A DNA stretch of 64,000 bases from Acridotheres tristis (Eukaryota > Chordata > Aves > Passeriformes > Sturnidae): NCBI GenBank assembly GCA_037013685.1, contig CM072919.1:53438116-53502115 (forward strand), read 5' to 3'. The notes beneath the pieces were generated by a model. The model was not told the DNA's origin and ran no database searches. It saw only the letters and a program-made list of their open reading frames with translations. Of the stretch, positions 48,501 to 61,720 are shown piece by piece. Numbering within the stretch: position 1 is the stretch's first letter; each line of letters begins with the position of its first letter. A program made the translations under genes and the position numbers.

Positions 48501-51500
48501 CAAACCACGCTTGCTCCTTGAGATGAAGAAACCTCCACCTGAGTGTCTCCATTCCGAGCTCCAGAAAAATGAATACTGGCCTCTACTAACCTGCTTCCCT
48601 GGGCCACTTGTGCTCAGCATCTGTCTGCCAACTCTGTCTTAGGCAAGCCAGAGTAGCATCTGGCCACTGACTTTGCGGGGCACCCAACCTGGCAGGCAAG
48701 TTCAGAACACGTCCTAAGCTCACTGACAGCCCAGCAACCAAATCACACTTCCTTAACAAGATGATGATGCCAGCAGTGATAACAGCTGGCCCAGTCTACA
48801 GGGCACATCCTTTGGGAATGGATGTGCTCTGGCTGAACTGGATATCCCTTCTCTTGGGTAGCATGGCTGCCCTGTGGAAAGGAAGGCAGGAGGCTGGATA
48901 TGGGGAAGAACAAAGCAGTGGGATCATGACAGAAATCAAAGGGCCAGGATAAAATCACTTAGAGAGCAGGACCACCTGAGGGAATGCTCTGTATTGATTT
49001 CACATCATTTGAATCCACATAACTCTAGACTGAAATTAAGCTCTTCTCCCCCTTGGAACAGCTGAAATACTACATTCCTCATCATCCTCACCGTGATTCT
49101 GTGGAAATCCAACAAACCTGCTCGATTTCCATTAGGTTTTTGAGCTAGTGGGAGTGAGAGCTACTGCCGTCTCTGGTAACTTGAGAGGACTGGAGCTCTC
49201 CACCCATTGCTAGTGGAGAGTTCTTTGAACTACACTGGGTACTACTTGCTGTTACTGTGACTGTGATAATTGCTCATCCTAAATACAGTAGCACAGAGTC
49301 CAGATTTTACCACATGATGAACATGCAGTCACATAAGCCTCCTACTGCTTAGTCTGATGACTGCTCAGTATCCAAAGGATTTGCATCGACTTAAACGGGT
49401 TCCTTAAATGGGTTAAGCTTGTTTCCTAGCAGTTATTTTTTAGACCTTTTTTAACCACAAGAAAACTCTTAAATTCTGTTCCATATACTTAATATCCTAA
49501 CAGGGATACACAAAAAACTGTACTCACAAGGTCCAGCTCATGCTGTGTTTATGATTTCTTGTAATGTAGCAACACAAAGTGTGAGCCAGCTTCCTTCAGT
49601 CAGAGTTGCAGTGCACTAAATTACAGGGCAGCTCAATGTATCTTTACAGCAGCAGCGAGGAGCCAAATACAGCACTTCATAAAGAACTAGGGCTTATTGA
49701 AGCTGGGAAGCTTATCCATACAGAAATTAGGATGTGGGAGTGCTAATTTCTATTTGATTAAAATAGAGGTGTGCGTGATTTTAAGAACAGGTCAGGATCA
49801 CCGATCTTAGAAAACTAGGTCATGTGTTCTGCCTCCAGTCACAGCAGATCTGCAGGAGTGGGGTCTGCAGGCTGGCCACTGTGTGCCCTATCAGCCAGGC
49901 AGGAAGGCCTGCCCAGACCTAGAATTCAGAATAACTTCCCTGGAAGAGAGTGTGGCTAGGCAGATCCCTGCTTTACTATGTGATTTACCTCTCATACCTG
50001 TAGGCTGAAGGTGTTTCAGTTTGTTTTATCCTTGGCGGAAATCTTCAGTAAAGAAATAATTTTGATCATCCTTGAGACGGAGTGTTTAATGCCAAGTGAC
50101 AAGGCAATGCTACACTCTGATGTACAAGGGATATTGCTAAATATACTCTATCAGTCAGTACAATTAGCTTACTGCATTTTCAATGTATCTTTATTATTTG
50201 TGTTGTCATTGCAATTCTTCAAACAGCTAGTCTATTTTGTGTATGCATATCACATACCTTAAAAGCCATAAGGTTTTTAAATTAACCTTTTTTTTCCCCC
50301 GAAATTTTATATTAAGACTTCAAGAAAGTGCTCCATTAGATTCAAGGTTTTGGTTTTTTTATAATATTACAGGATAGACAGAGAGAATGAGTACTTTAAT
50401 TCTCTTACATAAAATTTTACCTCAAATTTTGATATGTGGTTCTAAAATTATTATACACACCCTATTTAAAATTCACCAGAATTGAGGTACAAGGTAACTC
50501 AGGAAGCAGATCTAGACTGACAAACAATTTACCACCAGGTTAAGAAGTTGTCTGGTTCATCAGGCTCCCATTAGCAACTTCTAAGAATTCTGCAAAAGAA
50601 AAAGACCTTGTTTATTGATTTGTTTTCAAGGTGCTATCCCAGTCTTTTCTGTGTAAAAAAAGGATACATTTGGGGGTGTCTATAAGCTAAGGGACACTTC
50701 TACAGGCATTCAAGAACAATTAAAGACACTCCAAAACCACCAGTTTAAAGCTCTCCAAAAATGAAGAGAAACAATGAAGTCTAACATTATTTTTTAACCC
50801 TGCAACATATTCTTCCCTTAAAATATATTTTCCCTGTAACATGCTCTTTTTCCAGAGAATGAATAAAATCTTCTTTAATGCTGGTTCACAAGGGCTTTGA
50901 CAGAGTTGCATACCTTCCCCAGCTGCCTTTGACTTTTTTTGTTAGTGGCCAAGGGTGATACAGAGAGGGAGAATGTGCCTGTGGATGTGTTAAAAAGGAG
51001 GAGAGGGAGTGGAGAGGATCCCATCAGAAAGGCCTGTAATCAGTGGTAGGTCAAAGAGGCTATGCTGAATTGCTGCTTTGGATTAGGCTTAGGTTGGGGA
51101 TCAGGTTCAAGGCTGAATTGAGGTTAAGAGTTTTGGGTTACTGTGCTGAAATTTTGAGACACCCCTGTGAAATTATAGCCCCCAACAACAGCAGTCAAAT
51201 GATATCCCAGGGAATAGGTTCAAGTCTCACCCTAAGTCTAGTAAGAATACCGAGTTGTACATAAAATTCATAGTTTGAACACACTTCAATGGGCTTTGGC
51301 TGACAGCTCTCAGGTTTGAATCATGCAAAGTTTATAACTGTAGGCAGAATTTACCTGCATGGTCAGGGTAGGAGACAAGAAAGTCACTCTTTCTTGTACT
51401 AGCTTGCTGCTTCCCATCCCAGGGTGAGGGGTGAGGTGAGGCTGGTGTGTTTTTTGGATTATTATTTGTGGCTGAAAGATGGGTTATTATGTTTAGATTA

Positions 51501-52420
51501 AGAATGGAAAATGATACAGTGAATTACAAGTATAGCAGTCAAGGGAGGAAGCAATTTTAAAGAGTCAAGAGATCCAAACCTGCCTCACCAAAGAAATATT
51601 TGCTTTCTTTTTAAACTGTAACTAAACCTTCCCCCTTGGAGCAATTCAGTTAGTTAGCAAGCCAGTCTCTTCCTCAGCCTTTTGAGGAGAGGAGATGGAT
51701 GAGATGGCCCACCAGAGAGGTATTTCTGGAAGAATTTTCAACAAGAAGTCCATCACCTATTTCTTTCTTAATGTGTCTTGCTTCTTTACTACAAAATATT
51801 GGAGAGTTACTAACAGCATTACAAAATTTCAGCATCTTTTGCAAGAATACAATTCTCATGGGTTGTTTTTGTAATGAGGACTGCTTGTGACACATATAGT
51901 TCTCTCCTGGAAGTACTTTTATGCCCGTGCTTTATATGCCTTTTAGATGTCAATCACTGCATAGGGAATATTTGTTGTGACTGAGATATCTGATGACAGA
52001 AATTACTGCAATGAAGATGAACATTCAACTGATCTTAGGATTTGAATTGTCATAAGAGCTGTCATTATAAATGTTTTAACATGAAGACATTGGTCAAAAA
52101 TCCTTTTTAATGATTCTACACCTTGCAAGAAATCTATCACCCTGCATGGAAACAGTTTGATCATCTCAATCTGATGTAGTTTTTAGACCAGGAGATACTT
52201 GCAGACCAAGAGGACAGTGCTGTTCCTGGGATGAATCTCCAGTGAAGAGCGGTTGCCATACTCTCTTCAGAATTGAAATTGGAGTCAGCTGCATCAGGGC
52301 TGCTGTTATCACTGCAAATCCCCACTAGCTTCAGGGAAAGCAGAGTGGGCAGCTTGCTGTGGACATGTGAGGCGTGTCATTTTTGCCTTGCTCCAAGGGG
52401 CAAACGCCTGAAGGGCACAA
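45541..52420. other. Unique interval without a recognised gene
   Basis: No repeat family was seen. The stretch at 47020-47290 has low-repetitive, mixed-composition sequence that may be conserved non-coding DNA (see findings). A 128-codon forward frame (47441-47827) and a 103-codon reverse frame (47524-47835) overlap each other and were not accepted. At 51075-51140 there is a loosely periodic 'ttaggcttaggttggggatcaggttc' stretch. Confidence 0.5.
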
Positions 52421-52566
52421 GAATCACAGAGTCACACGATACTCTGAGTTGGAAGGGACCCACAAGGACCATCAAGTCCAACTCTTCCATGAATGGCCCA
52501 TGTGGGGATCAAGCCCACCATCTCGATGTTATTAGTACCACGCTCTGATAAACTAAGCTAATGGGG
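52421..52566 (-). mobile_element. tRNA-Ile-headed, CR1-tailed SINE (TguSINE1 type), reverse
   Basis: The right part (52494-52566), read in reverse, follows a tRNA-Ile gene: an A-box-like tagcttagttta (52549-52560), an anticodon-loop CTAATAA with AAT anticodon (52531-52533), a B-box-like ggcttgatccc (52505-52515), and a 3' acceptor end near 52494. The left part (52421-52490) is the reverse complement of a CR1 3' end: 'gaatcacagagtcacacgatactctgagttggaagggacccacaaggaccatcaagtcca'. A tRNA head joined to a CR1 tail is the structure of passerine SINEs moved by the CR1 machinery. Substitutions in both boxes make it unlikely to be transcribed by Pol III now. It is not a functional tRNA gene. Confidence 0.88.
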
Positions 52567-54067
52567 AGATGATGCCATAATAAAGTGGTTCCCAAGAGGA
52601 TGAGAGACCCTTCTGTCATTCTTCAGTCTCTACAATGAGGTGGAAAGGTAAGAGGCAAAAACTGTACAAGATAAGGTCTAGGAGGACTTATTTTTTCCCT
52701 AAAGCCTCACTCTCTTGGAGGAACCAAAGCTTTGAGCAGGCCCATGTCTCCTTCATTACTAAGGTAAGGTTTGCATTTTGTGCTAACATACGGCCAGGGC
52801 TGGATTCCAGTTTTTCCATCACAATTGCATGTGGCTACTAATAAAAGCTAATAGAAACCTTACTGAGACACAAATTTAAATCTCAGTCACACCCATCTGG
52901 TCTAATGCAACATTTTTAAAAAGCAACAAAGTGGGTTTTCTGTAAAGATTGTAAGGTAACATGTAATAATTAAATAATGACAAAACAACTGAGGAAGGGT
53001 GGATGCCATTTTCATGAATGTGTGACGAGTTCTGTATTAAATATTTGTTCAGCATCAACATGTAGTAAATATCTCTTCTTGCAGAGATCACTTGTAAGCT
53101 GTTTTATTGAACTGAACTTATTGTAAAAATCAAATGTTCTTAGGGTTTGATTATTTCCACACACTTTTTGTTGGAAACCTGAACTAAAATATGAGTTTGG
53201 CACATGATAACAAAATTTTATCACTCTTATTTATTATAACTGCAATACATATGTAACCAGAGTGCTTTCATTACTTCAGACATCTGCCTGTTGACATACA
53301 ATTTACATTACAGAGAATTTACCCACTAGAAACTGATTTGGTTGGCTATATAAAAAGTTTATGTAAAGTTAGGATTCTCAAATGACATTGACTTTATGTG
53401 AAGTATTTTCCGCAGTTATTTCAGTAATAACAACACAAATTCATCTTCTGCAAGGAGTACTTTTTCTTACAAACTAATTCCAATATCTTCCACTTTACAC
53501 TGAGCTCCAACGTTCAGCTGTTTTTTTATTTTCCCTCCCCAGCTCACATACAAATTGTATGATACACAAGTGGTGGGGCATACTTTTCTATATATAATGG
53601 TCAGATCAGCAGGTGACAAAGAACAAATTCATTAAGAGAAAGAGAATTCCTGCCAGTTGTGCAAGTGACTCACCAACAAGAAAGGATGTTTTATTTTTGA
53701 AGTCTGTCTTATGTTATTGAACTTCTTGTTAAATGTTTAATCTAAAAATCGGTGAATCATCCTGCCTAATAAAACAGCAGACCCACTGCATTTTAGCTGT
53801 TGTCAGTGATACTCAAATTTCTATGAATGCCATATTTTCATTTTGTAAAAAGAAACGAAGTCTTTGTTTTTGCTATTTATACAGAATGAGCTTTGGTCTG
53901 ATTCTTTTTCTGAGGATCAGGAGACTTCTTTTAAGGCTGAATGGAGTGACTTTCCTACTTTTCCCTGATCTGATCTATCATAGTGGAAGCATTTCTGCTT
54001 ATTATGGTGAGAACCACGCTTGACTTTAAACAGCATGTGTTCCAATTAAAACCTGGGATTTCTTAGC
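52567..54067. other. Unique interval without a recognised gene
   Basis: A 58-bp segment at 52706-52763 has exon-like borders (ttttttccctaaag / aag|gtaagg) and is open in forward frames, but has no identified partner (see findings). Otherwise AT-rich sequence with nothing recognised. Confidence 0.45.
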
Positions 54068-54304
54068 AGGGGAAAGAAAGAAGAAGGGAAAGGAAAGGAA
54101 AGGAAAGGAAAGGAAAGGAAAGGAAAGGAAAGGAAAGGAAAGGAAAGGAAAGGAAAGGAAAGGAAAGGAAAGGAAAGGAAAGGAAAGGAAAGGAAAGGAA
54201 AGGAAAGGAAAGGAAAGGAAAGGAAAGGAAAGGAAAGGAAAGGAAAGGAAAGGAAAGGAAAGGAAAGGAAAGGAAAGGAAAGGAAAGGAAAGGAAAGGAA
54301 AGGA
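54068..54304. repeat. (GGAAA)n microsatellite within a 237-bp pure purine tract
   Basis: After a short irregular purine lead (ggggaaagaaagaagaag), GGAAA units repeat without interruption from 54087 to 54304, 218 bp or about 44 units. The whole + strand is A/G only over 237 bp. Such tracts can form intramolecular triplex DNA, stall replication and are often polymorphic. No gene is implied. Confidence 0.97.
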
Positions 54305-55739
54305 CCTACAGCTTTAAATTAAAATTTAAAAAAAATAATTTTAAAAAGCCTAGAAACCACAAAGTCGGACCCCAGCTGAGACTTTCTCTTGCATTTTGCT
54401 GAATTTTCTCTGAAATATGTGGTTATAGATCACTCTTTCCACAATTATTTTTCACAGATATGAATTTTACTTATATATATCTTTTACATCCTAGAATAAT
54501 ATTTTCACTTTATTTTTAACGCTGGGAAGTAGTAAAACCTTGTTCTACCAGCTTTGAACTAATTTTGAACACAGCTTAAACTCAGGGTTTAAGCACCCCT
54601 AGCTTTTATCCACACCTGGAGATATGAATTTGCCTTATATGTTTCGAATTCTAAGAGAATGATCAGTCTCTAGAAATGTCTACTTCAGTATGTCCATCCT
54701 TTGCTAGCTCACTATTAACAGTCCTGGGCAAGTAAATGCTCTTGGCCCATGACATGTTCTACTTTCATGATGCCTCAAGTTTAATTTTTCCCTGATAGTA
54801 GGTAGTGTCATGATGTCAGCTAACAAGGGAATCTATATTATTGTGGCATAAACTTTAATGAACAGATTATTACTCTGCCAGGAAGAATAATTCACAGCTC
54901 AGACCATTCATGGTCTTCCTATTCCTGTTCCAGTGCCAAACATTCTTCAAGAAGCATTGAAAACCATTTATCTTTGATAGCATCCAAAATCTGGATTACA
55001 GTTCACCATTGCTATGGCAAGCAGAGGAAGGTACCAGATCTCTGTCCTTGAACCTTTTTTTCTTCAGTTCTTGTGCCTTTGTTGGCTTCATGAAGAAAAG
55101 TAGCATAAGTCTGTCTGGTGGGAGCAATGTCACACCAGGTCTTCAACTTTCTCTTGATTAGAGGTCATTAAATGAGATGAAGTTTTGGGCCATACTTGCT
55201 CGAATATCTGCTGAAAGTAGCCCTCAGTTTGAACTACAGGATGTCATGGAAAATTGTCAAGTGACCTCTTAAGAAATCATCAGGGCTCTGGTATTTCAGT
55301 GCCTGCAGCAAAGCAGTAACCAGCCACTCCTTGTTCCAGTACAGGAGGCTGACTCCTCCTCATTCCCTTCCTGTGCAAGGAAGAGGATCTATTGAACTTA
55401 TGGGAACTTTTCAAAGTGATGCTTTTGAACATGCTGGTAGATCTAACAGCTATCCAGAGCAGAGTCAGCTCTAATTGGGCTGCTCAGAGCTTTATAAGCT
55501 AGCACTTGAAACCTCAAGAATTGAGACAGCTTGAACTCCCTGGACTTGAGCTCCATTGCTGGTCTCTCCTTGTGGGTAAAGGCTCCTCCTTGTCTCCAGG
55601 CTGAGATTCTGGTTCTTCAGCCTGTGCTGCTGCTTCTTCTCACCCTCCCACCACATACCACTGTGAACAGCTCAACTACATTCTTTTTTTATTCCTTTTC
55701 ATCAATTCTAGTTATGCTTTTGTATGCTGTGAAACCATC
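54305..55739. other. Unique interval without a recognised gene
   Basis: Starts with an A/T-rich stretch (aattaaaatttaaaaaaaataattttaaaaag) directly after the purine array. No exon or repeat family was identified. GC rises slightly after 55.5 kb towards the old CR1 remnant. Confidence 0.45.
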
Positions 55740-56500
55740 CCTCTTCCCAGCTGAACATCCTCCCTCTGACGGAGGCCCATAATCAAATGTAGTGACCAGA
55801 TGAGGTCTGATATGTACTAAGCAAAAAGGACAGTCTCTGCTCTTCCCTGGCTCTTGGGGATGTGTCCTGCTCACCACAATAGGTGCTGCTAGCCCCTGCT
55901 GTTGCTCAGGGATGCAGCTGACCCAGCTCAGCTCACTGCCTGCCAGAACTCAGTACCACACCCCAGAGATGCTCCCTGGCCCTGCCAGCCCCAGACTGCC
56001 TCCCTGAAGATTTCTGTCTTCCTGGAACACAGCTTAGTCACTATCCATGCTGGATTTCATGAGGTTCCATCAGGCTCTTCCTCCCAGCCTTCCTCACACA
56101 AACACACAAAGTAGTCTATCCACTGCAAACTTACACGAGTGCTTTATCCTCTCCTTAGCATCACCACGGGTAGCAATGTCGACAGTAATGATTCATCCCA
56201 GGAGACACCCTGCAGTATCCTATTTATTACCCACCTCTGGATAGAGCACAACCCCTTGAGCACAAACCTTGAATCCAGCCAGTCCTCCCACTCTGGATGT
56301 AATGTCCCAGTTTGGGCATAAGAACATTGTGAAAGGCATTACTGTAAGCTTTATCAAAATAAGCAAGAAAAATGACATCCATTGCTCTTTTTTTTATCCA
56401 CAGATCCAGTCCATTTGTCCTATAATGAAACCTGTTAAATTAAGCATGATTCTGCTCTTCGTAAATCTATGTTGGCTTGCCAATCACTTTCTCCTTTTTT
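55740..56500 (-). mobile_element. Old, strongly diverged CR1 remnant, reverse
   Basis: Scattered but co-linear CR1 landmarks in reverse orientation: 'agctgaacatcc' (55750), 'gtagtgaccagatgaggtctgat' (like a 'gtggtctcaccagtgc' block), 'gctcactgcctgccagaactc', 'tccatgctggatttcatgaggttcc', 'gtctatccactgcaaacttacacgag', 'tcatcccaggagacaccctgcagta', 'ttgaatccagccagtcctcccactctggatgtaatgtcc', 'acattgtgaaaggcattactgtaagctttatcaaaataagcaagaaaaatgacatccattgctc' and 'attctgctcttcgtaaatctatgttggcttgcc'. Their order is that of the CR1 reverse-transcriptase region. Divergence is much higher than in the 33-35 kb copy, which suggests an older insertion. A T8 run interrupts it near 56390. Confidence 0.7.
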
Positions 56501-59500
56501 ACATGACGGGCATATTTTTTATTTGCATGTCTGTATTGAATTTGAGTCTGATACTTCGGCTTGTACAAATATTTTGCAAATGTTCTGAGCTATGGAAAAA
56601 CCTCTCAACCACTCAAACACAGTGTCTGCAGAAGTTTGAAAGTTCTTAGATGCAGAAATCATGTCTTTATACTAATCGTTACTACATGAAGTGTGATTTA
56701 ACCAGTTTTGATTAAAGACCTGACACTGGTGCGACAGAGACACTGAAGGGTAGTACAAGCTTTGTTGAATTTCTAGCGTGTATAGGATTTAATTCATACC
56801 TGCCTGAAGCAAAAATAAAAAAATAAATAAATAAATAAATAAATAACCCCCTAAAATAAATTTCTCAATAAACACATTTGTTCACAACCTTTATTTCTGT
56901 TATTTGAGATAAGAAAATATTTTGCTTTATTTTTAAGCTCTGCAGCAGAACATTAACACATACTAAATTATGGTAGAATGCTTGTGTTTCCTAATACTCA
57001 CAGCAACCACCCATTGAGAGCACAGGCTAAGCAGCAGTACTTCTACTAACAGAGATAAAAATAACTTGAAGTGTTAGGACATACATTTATGACGTGAATT
57101 TGTCAGGAGCCTACACTAACTTAAATTACTATTAACTTTATATGACATTTGTTTTGATGCATCTGAAAGAACCTCAGCACTTGTTTCTGCTATGCCAGAC
57201 AGTAGAAGCTGTTTTCTGCATGTCAGCAGTGTATACATTTCTAATCAGATTGTATCTGATAGCATGGCTTTCTGAGTGTTCTATTCATCAACTTGTTTTA
57301 AATCTCTTTCAAACCCTGTTTGTATGGCTGCATTCATAACCCAAAACATCCCAGCTACGACAAGCAGGATAATGTGGATTTACTTTAATCTGAGATACTC
57401 ACCACAGCATAAACTGGAGATTTAGATTCAGTTTGGCTCCTAAACATTCAGGATTCAGTTGGAGTTACAGCTTACATGCAGGACACTGCAAAACAGTATT
57501 TTACCATATATTTTAATAGCAAATATAATGCCTTCATATTTCTTTAAATCCTTTTCATTAAGTGAAATGTTTCATGCCAAGCTTTCTCCAGACTCATATT
57601 TCAGACATCCCATTTCCAGCTCCTGTACATAAAGGTTCTTGGTGGCTAGCAAATAAAATACCTTAATGCACTTCTGTAGCTGCGCTCCAGGAACTGGCCT
57701 TGCACCGACTCACAAGAATATTATGTATCTGAAAAAGCCTTCAATCTGCTGGTGCCAAGAAACAAATGTTTCAAGTGTGGCAAAAATCATCGAATTACGG
57801 GCATTGTATGGTCAAACAAGAAACCTGCAGCAACCTTCAGCCGCTCCCGAACAAAGGAGGGCTGTGTCTGGGTGGAAATCATCACAAACTTGGGTAGAAA
57901 GAAAACTTTAAACCAATCTTTCCCTGTGTCATCCTCACATCTCACTCTGCCCCGTCGCTCCTTCTCCGTCTTTCACACACACACGGAGCGCAGCCCTCAG
58001 CTCCCCTCCCGCACGGTCTCAGCACAGCCACTGGTAATGGCAGAAGCATATGAGGAAGCCAGTTGACTTCTTGACCCCCAAGTCATTTTGTAGATGTCAC
58101 AAGGATGCCAAATGTGAAGCAGAAGGCTGTCAAAGATGAGCTGGGGCTAAAAGCAAGGCTATGAGCTGTAATACAAAGCAGAAGGAGTCTCTGGGGAGCA
58201 ATCTGTCTTCCTAAGAAGTCTTGTGAACTGCTTTTTAGTATCAGGTGCATCATCTTGAGAAACCATTGTACATTCCAAGTAAAATTAGTTTAATGTTCCC
58301 ACATAAAAAGGACCACAGCCAGGTGGAGGATCAGAATAGGAGCACACAGTGTGGAACTAAAAAGTTTTGCATGCTTCTGGAGGGGAAAAAACCCTATGTG
58401 GAAATTTATTACAGATATATTTCATATGTAAATCACAGCCACTTACTAAAGTGGGTATGAAAGTGGGTGATTTTATGAGTGCTAAATACCTCTACATGTT
58501 ACCCTTTTGGACAGCAATGTTAATTTCCACCACGGAAGTTTTACAGGCAGTGGGAAGCAGGTACTTGGACTCTTACACTCCTGATGTTCCTAGGGTTAGG
58601 AAATGTTTTGGCATTTTCTTCTTTCCAATGAAGTTAGCAGGAGAAAGATCAGGTCCCAGCTCACTTATCATTTCTGAGAGCAAAACATCACGTGCACTAT
58701 AATACTGAGAATGTTATAAACTAGAGGAAGCAGTAAGCAAGAAATAACTAAAATTAGGATTACAGATTTCGAAATCAATAGAAATGGCCAAAACAAAATG
58801 TGCTACATTTCTCACTGATCAAATTGTTTTGTAACATGTTGCAAACCTGATTCCACTTGAATACCTGATGCATTAGTTACACATTTTCGGCCCCACCTTT
58901 TGTTATTCTATGTTACCATCTATAGAATTATTGTTGGATGTTAATACATTGCCAAATTATCTGACCTCATGTCAGTTACCCTGAGAGAAAACCTGCGAGA
59001 AGTGCAGGGTATAAGCGTATGTTTAAAAAATGTACCTAGTAATAACAGTGAATTTATTTTCACCCAACAATTACATTTACAGCTTTGAGACATAATAAGC
59101 CATGTCAAGATGAGGCTTTTCTGCTCATTTGGTCATGATGAGTGGTTACCACATGTTGCTTACCCTTGCACCATGTCCAAACTCACAAGTGCTGTAAGTT
59201 TCAAAGTTATGTTACAAGCCATGTGTTTTAGTTCTGTTACAGTGGAAATGCTGTTAGAGCCTTGTTAAGTGTGGTATGTCATGGGCTACGGTGTTAGAGG
59301 GCATTTAGGAGGCATGTCTAGTCAGTGGAATCAATGTGAAAAGTGCAACATGGATTAAGCATACCTTTTTCTCTGCCAGTTTAAGTAAATGCTTGGGATC
59401 TTCTGGTTAACCTGTTTGACTGAAGGATAATACTTTCAGGTCAAGTCATTCTGCAGAAAACCATCTTCCTTGTTCCTGTCTGTTGCTAACATACAAGGCT

Positions 59501-60384
59501 ATTATAAATGACTCCATTATTATTCCTGTGTGAGAGAAGGGGATTTATTTATCTGGCATTTATCAATGCATTAGGATAAAGAATAGTCTAGCTAGGAGCA
59601 CCAGGAGGCCCCCGAATGTATTTACTTGATTCTGTTTTTTGAAACCATAATCTGTGACATCTCATGGTTCAGATCATTGGCAGTACTTGATGAAAGCTTA
59701 ATCCGGAATTTGTAAGACTATAGTAAATGTCAGGGGCAGAAATGGAAGGAAGGTATGAGCACGTAAAATACAGATTTATTTCTTTTATGCTTCATCATTG
59801 TAATACAAAACAAGTCCACCAAAAATATTCAACCCATTCAGTAACAGGACTATACTTGCATGCAAAAGCATGTCATCATTAAATATTATGTTGGGAAAAT
59901 TCTTTCAAGTGAGAAATACATTTCTGTAAGCTTGCCTGTGAGAGAATCCAACCAGGCCTACTGTAGAATGTTTACTTCACTCTAACAGAGCCCAGCCTAA
60001 TTGGGTTATTTCAGAATATTTCCCCAATATGCATTCTTTGTATATTAGTCTGGAATAGTGACTCCTCTTTCTGAGCAGAGTAATTATTCTGAAATTAGGA
60101 CATTCTGGAGAAAACAGGGAGGGCAGAATGGAGTGGGTAAACTCCTAATAACATGTTCAAGAGCAAGGTGTTGAGCCTCACTCATGTTCTCTGTTAAAAG
60201 CTGATCACAACTGATCCATGTGAAGCACTGGTGGGTTATTTGGCCTAAGAAATCAATTATTTGAATGCAACCACATCACTCTCCCGTGTGATCTTTGCTT
60301 CAACAACTGGAAAGCTTTATCTGCACCAGTCTGCCAGGCCATGTAAGTTCAGAGAGAAGAAGAATCTTCAAAAACAACAAAGCT
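56501..60384. other. Unique interval without a recognised gene
   Basis: Contains an (AAAT)n tract at 56811-56846 and a small CpG cluster at about 57945-58030 (eight or so CpGs in 'cgtcgctccttctccgtc...cacggagcgcag...cgcacgg'). The open frame over the CpG cluster (57752-58066) begins with a chance CFKCGKNH string that lacks the full zinc-knuckle spacing. No gene is called. Confidence 0.5.
56811..56846. repeat. (AAAT)n microsatellite
   Basis: About nine AAAT-type units, nearly perfect, ending at 'aaataacccc'. Confidence 0.9.
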
Positions 60385-60640
60385 TAGAAAAGAGGAGACT
60401 GAGGGGAGACTTCATTGCTGTCTAAAACATCCTCATGAAGGGGAGATGGAAGTATTTGTTCTAGTGTCTGGTGACAGGACATGAAGAAATGCCTTAAAGT
60501 TGCACCAGGGGAAGTCCACATATCAGATACATATTAAAAAATCTTCACTGAGAGTGCAGTCATGGACAGGAACAAGCTCCCCAAGGAAGAGGGGTACTTC
60601 CAGCTAGAAGTTAAAGATCACAGATGTATAAGAAAACGCA
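60385..60640 (+). mobile_element. Diverged CR1 remnant, forward
   Basis: Co-linear CR1 landmarks in forward orientation: 'agaaaagaggagactgaggggagacttcattgctgtctaaaac' (60385-60427), 'gtgtctggtgacaggacatgaagaaatgccttaaagttgcaccaggggaagtcc', 'tcagatacatattaaaaaatcttcactgagagtgcagtcatggacaggaacaagctccccaaggaagagg'. The last part (60600-60640) fits only loosely. It encodes a broken RT C-terminus. The copy lies just before the large purine array. Confidence 0.82.
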
Positions 60641-60675
60641 TACAAATGGTGTGGGGTAGGGGTGTTGGAGGACAC

Positions 60676-61502
<827 letters not shown>

Positions 61503-61574
61503 CATGGAATCATAGAATCATAAAACCATAGAACCATAGAATCATAGAATCACAGAGTCATAGAATCATAGAAT
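61503..61574. repeat. (CATAGAAT)9 CR1 tail microsatellite
   Basis: Nine consecutive 8-mers: four are exact catagaat copies plus variants catggaat, cataaaac, catagaac, cacagagt. The period stays at exactly 8 bp throughout. Confidence 0.93.
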
Positions 61575-61720
61575 AGCCAGGGCTGGAAGGTGTGCCTTAG
61601 AGACCATCCAGTTAACAACCACCGTGATGTGGACAAGGGCACCTTTCACAGGACCAGCTTGCTCAGAGCTCCATCCAGCCTGGCCTTGAACACTTCCAGG
61701 GATGGGACACCCATAAGTGG
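61503..61720 (-). mobile_element. CR1 3' end with nine-unit 8-bp tail, reverse
   Basis: Starts with nine 8-bp units of CATAGAAT type (61503-61574), the reverse complement of the CR1 tail ATTCTATG. The body follows: 'agccagggctggaaggtgtgccttagagaccatccag', 'gctccatccagcctggccttgaacacttccagggatgggacaccca'. The match stops near 61715-61720, so this is a very short 5'-truncated copy. CR1 copies usually carry only a few tail units. Confidence 0.92.

Noticed and set aside
51075..51140. Interstitial telomere-like (TTAGGG)n array
   Set aside because: Only loosely periodic ttagg/gttgggg/aggttc pieces with no run of exact TTAGGG units.
52494..52566. Functional tRNA-Ile gene
   Set aside because: The tRNA-like part is fused to a CR1 tail and has substitutions in the A and B boxes and acceptor region, which fits a SINE head and not a working tRNA.
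57752..58066. Zinc-knuckle-like CFKCGKNH string suggesting a retroviral gag or nucleic-acid-binding protein
   Set aside because: Only the first half of a CX2CX4HX4C motif is present, the final cysteine is missing, and nothing else around it looks like gag.
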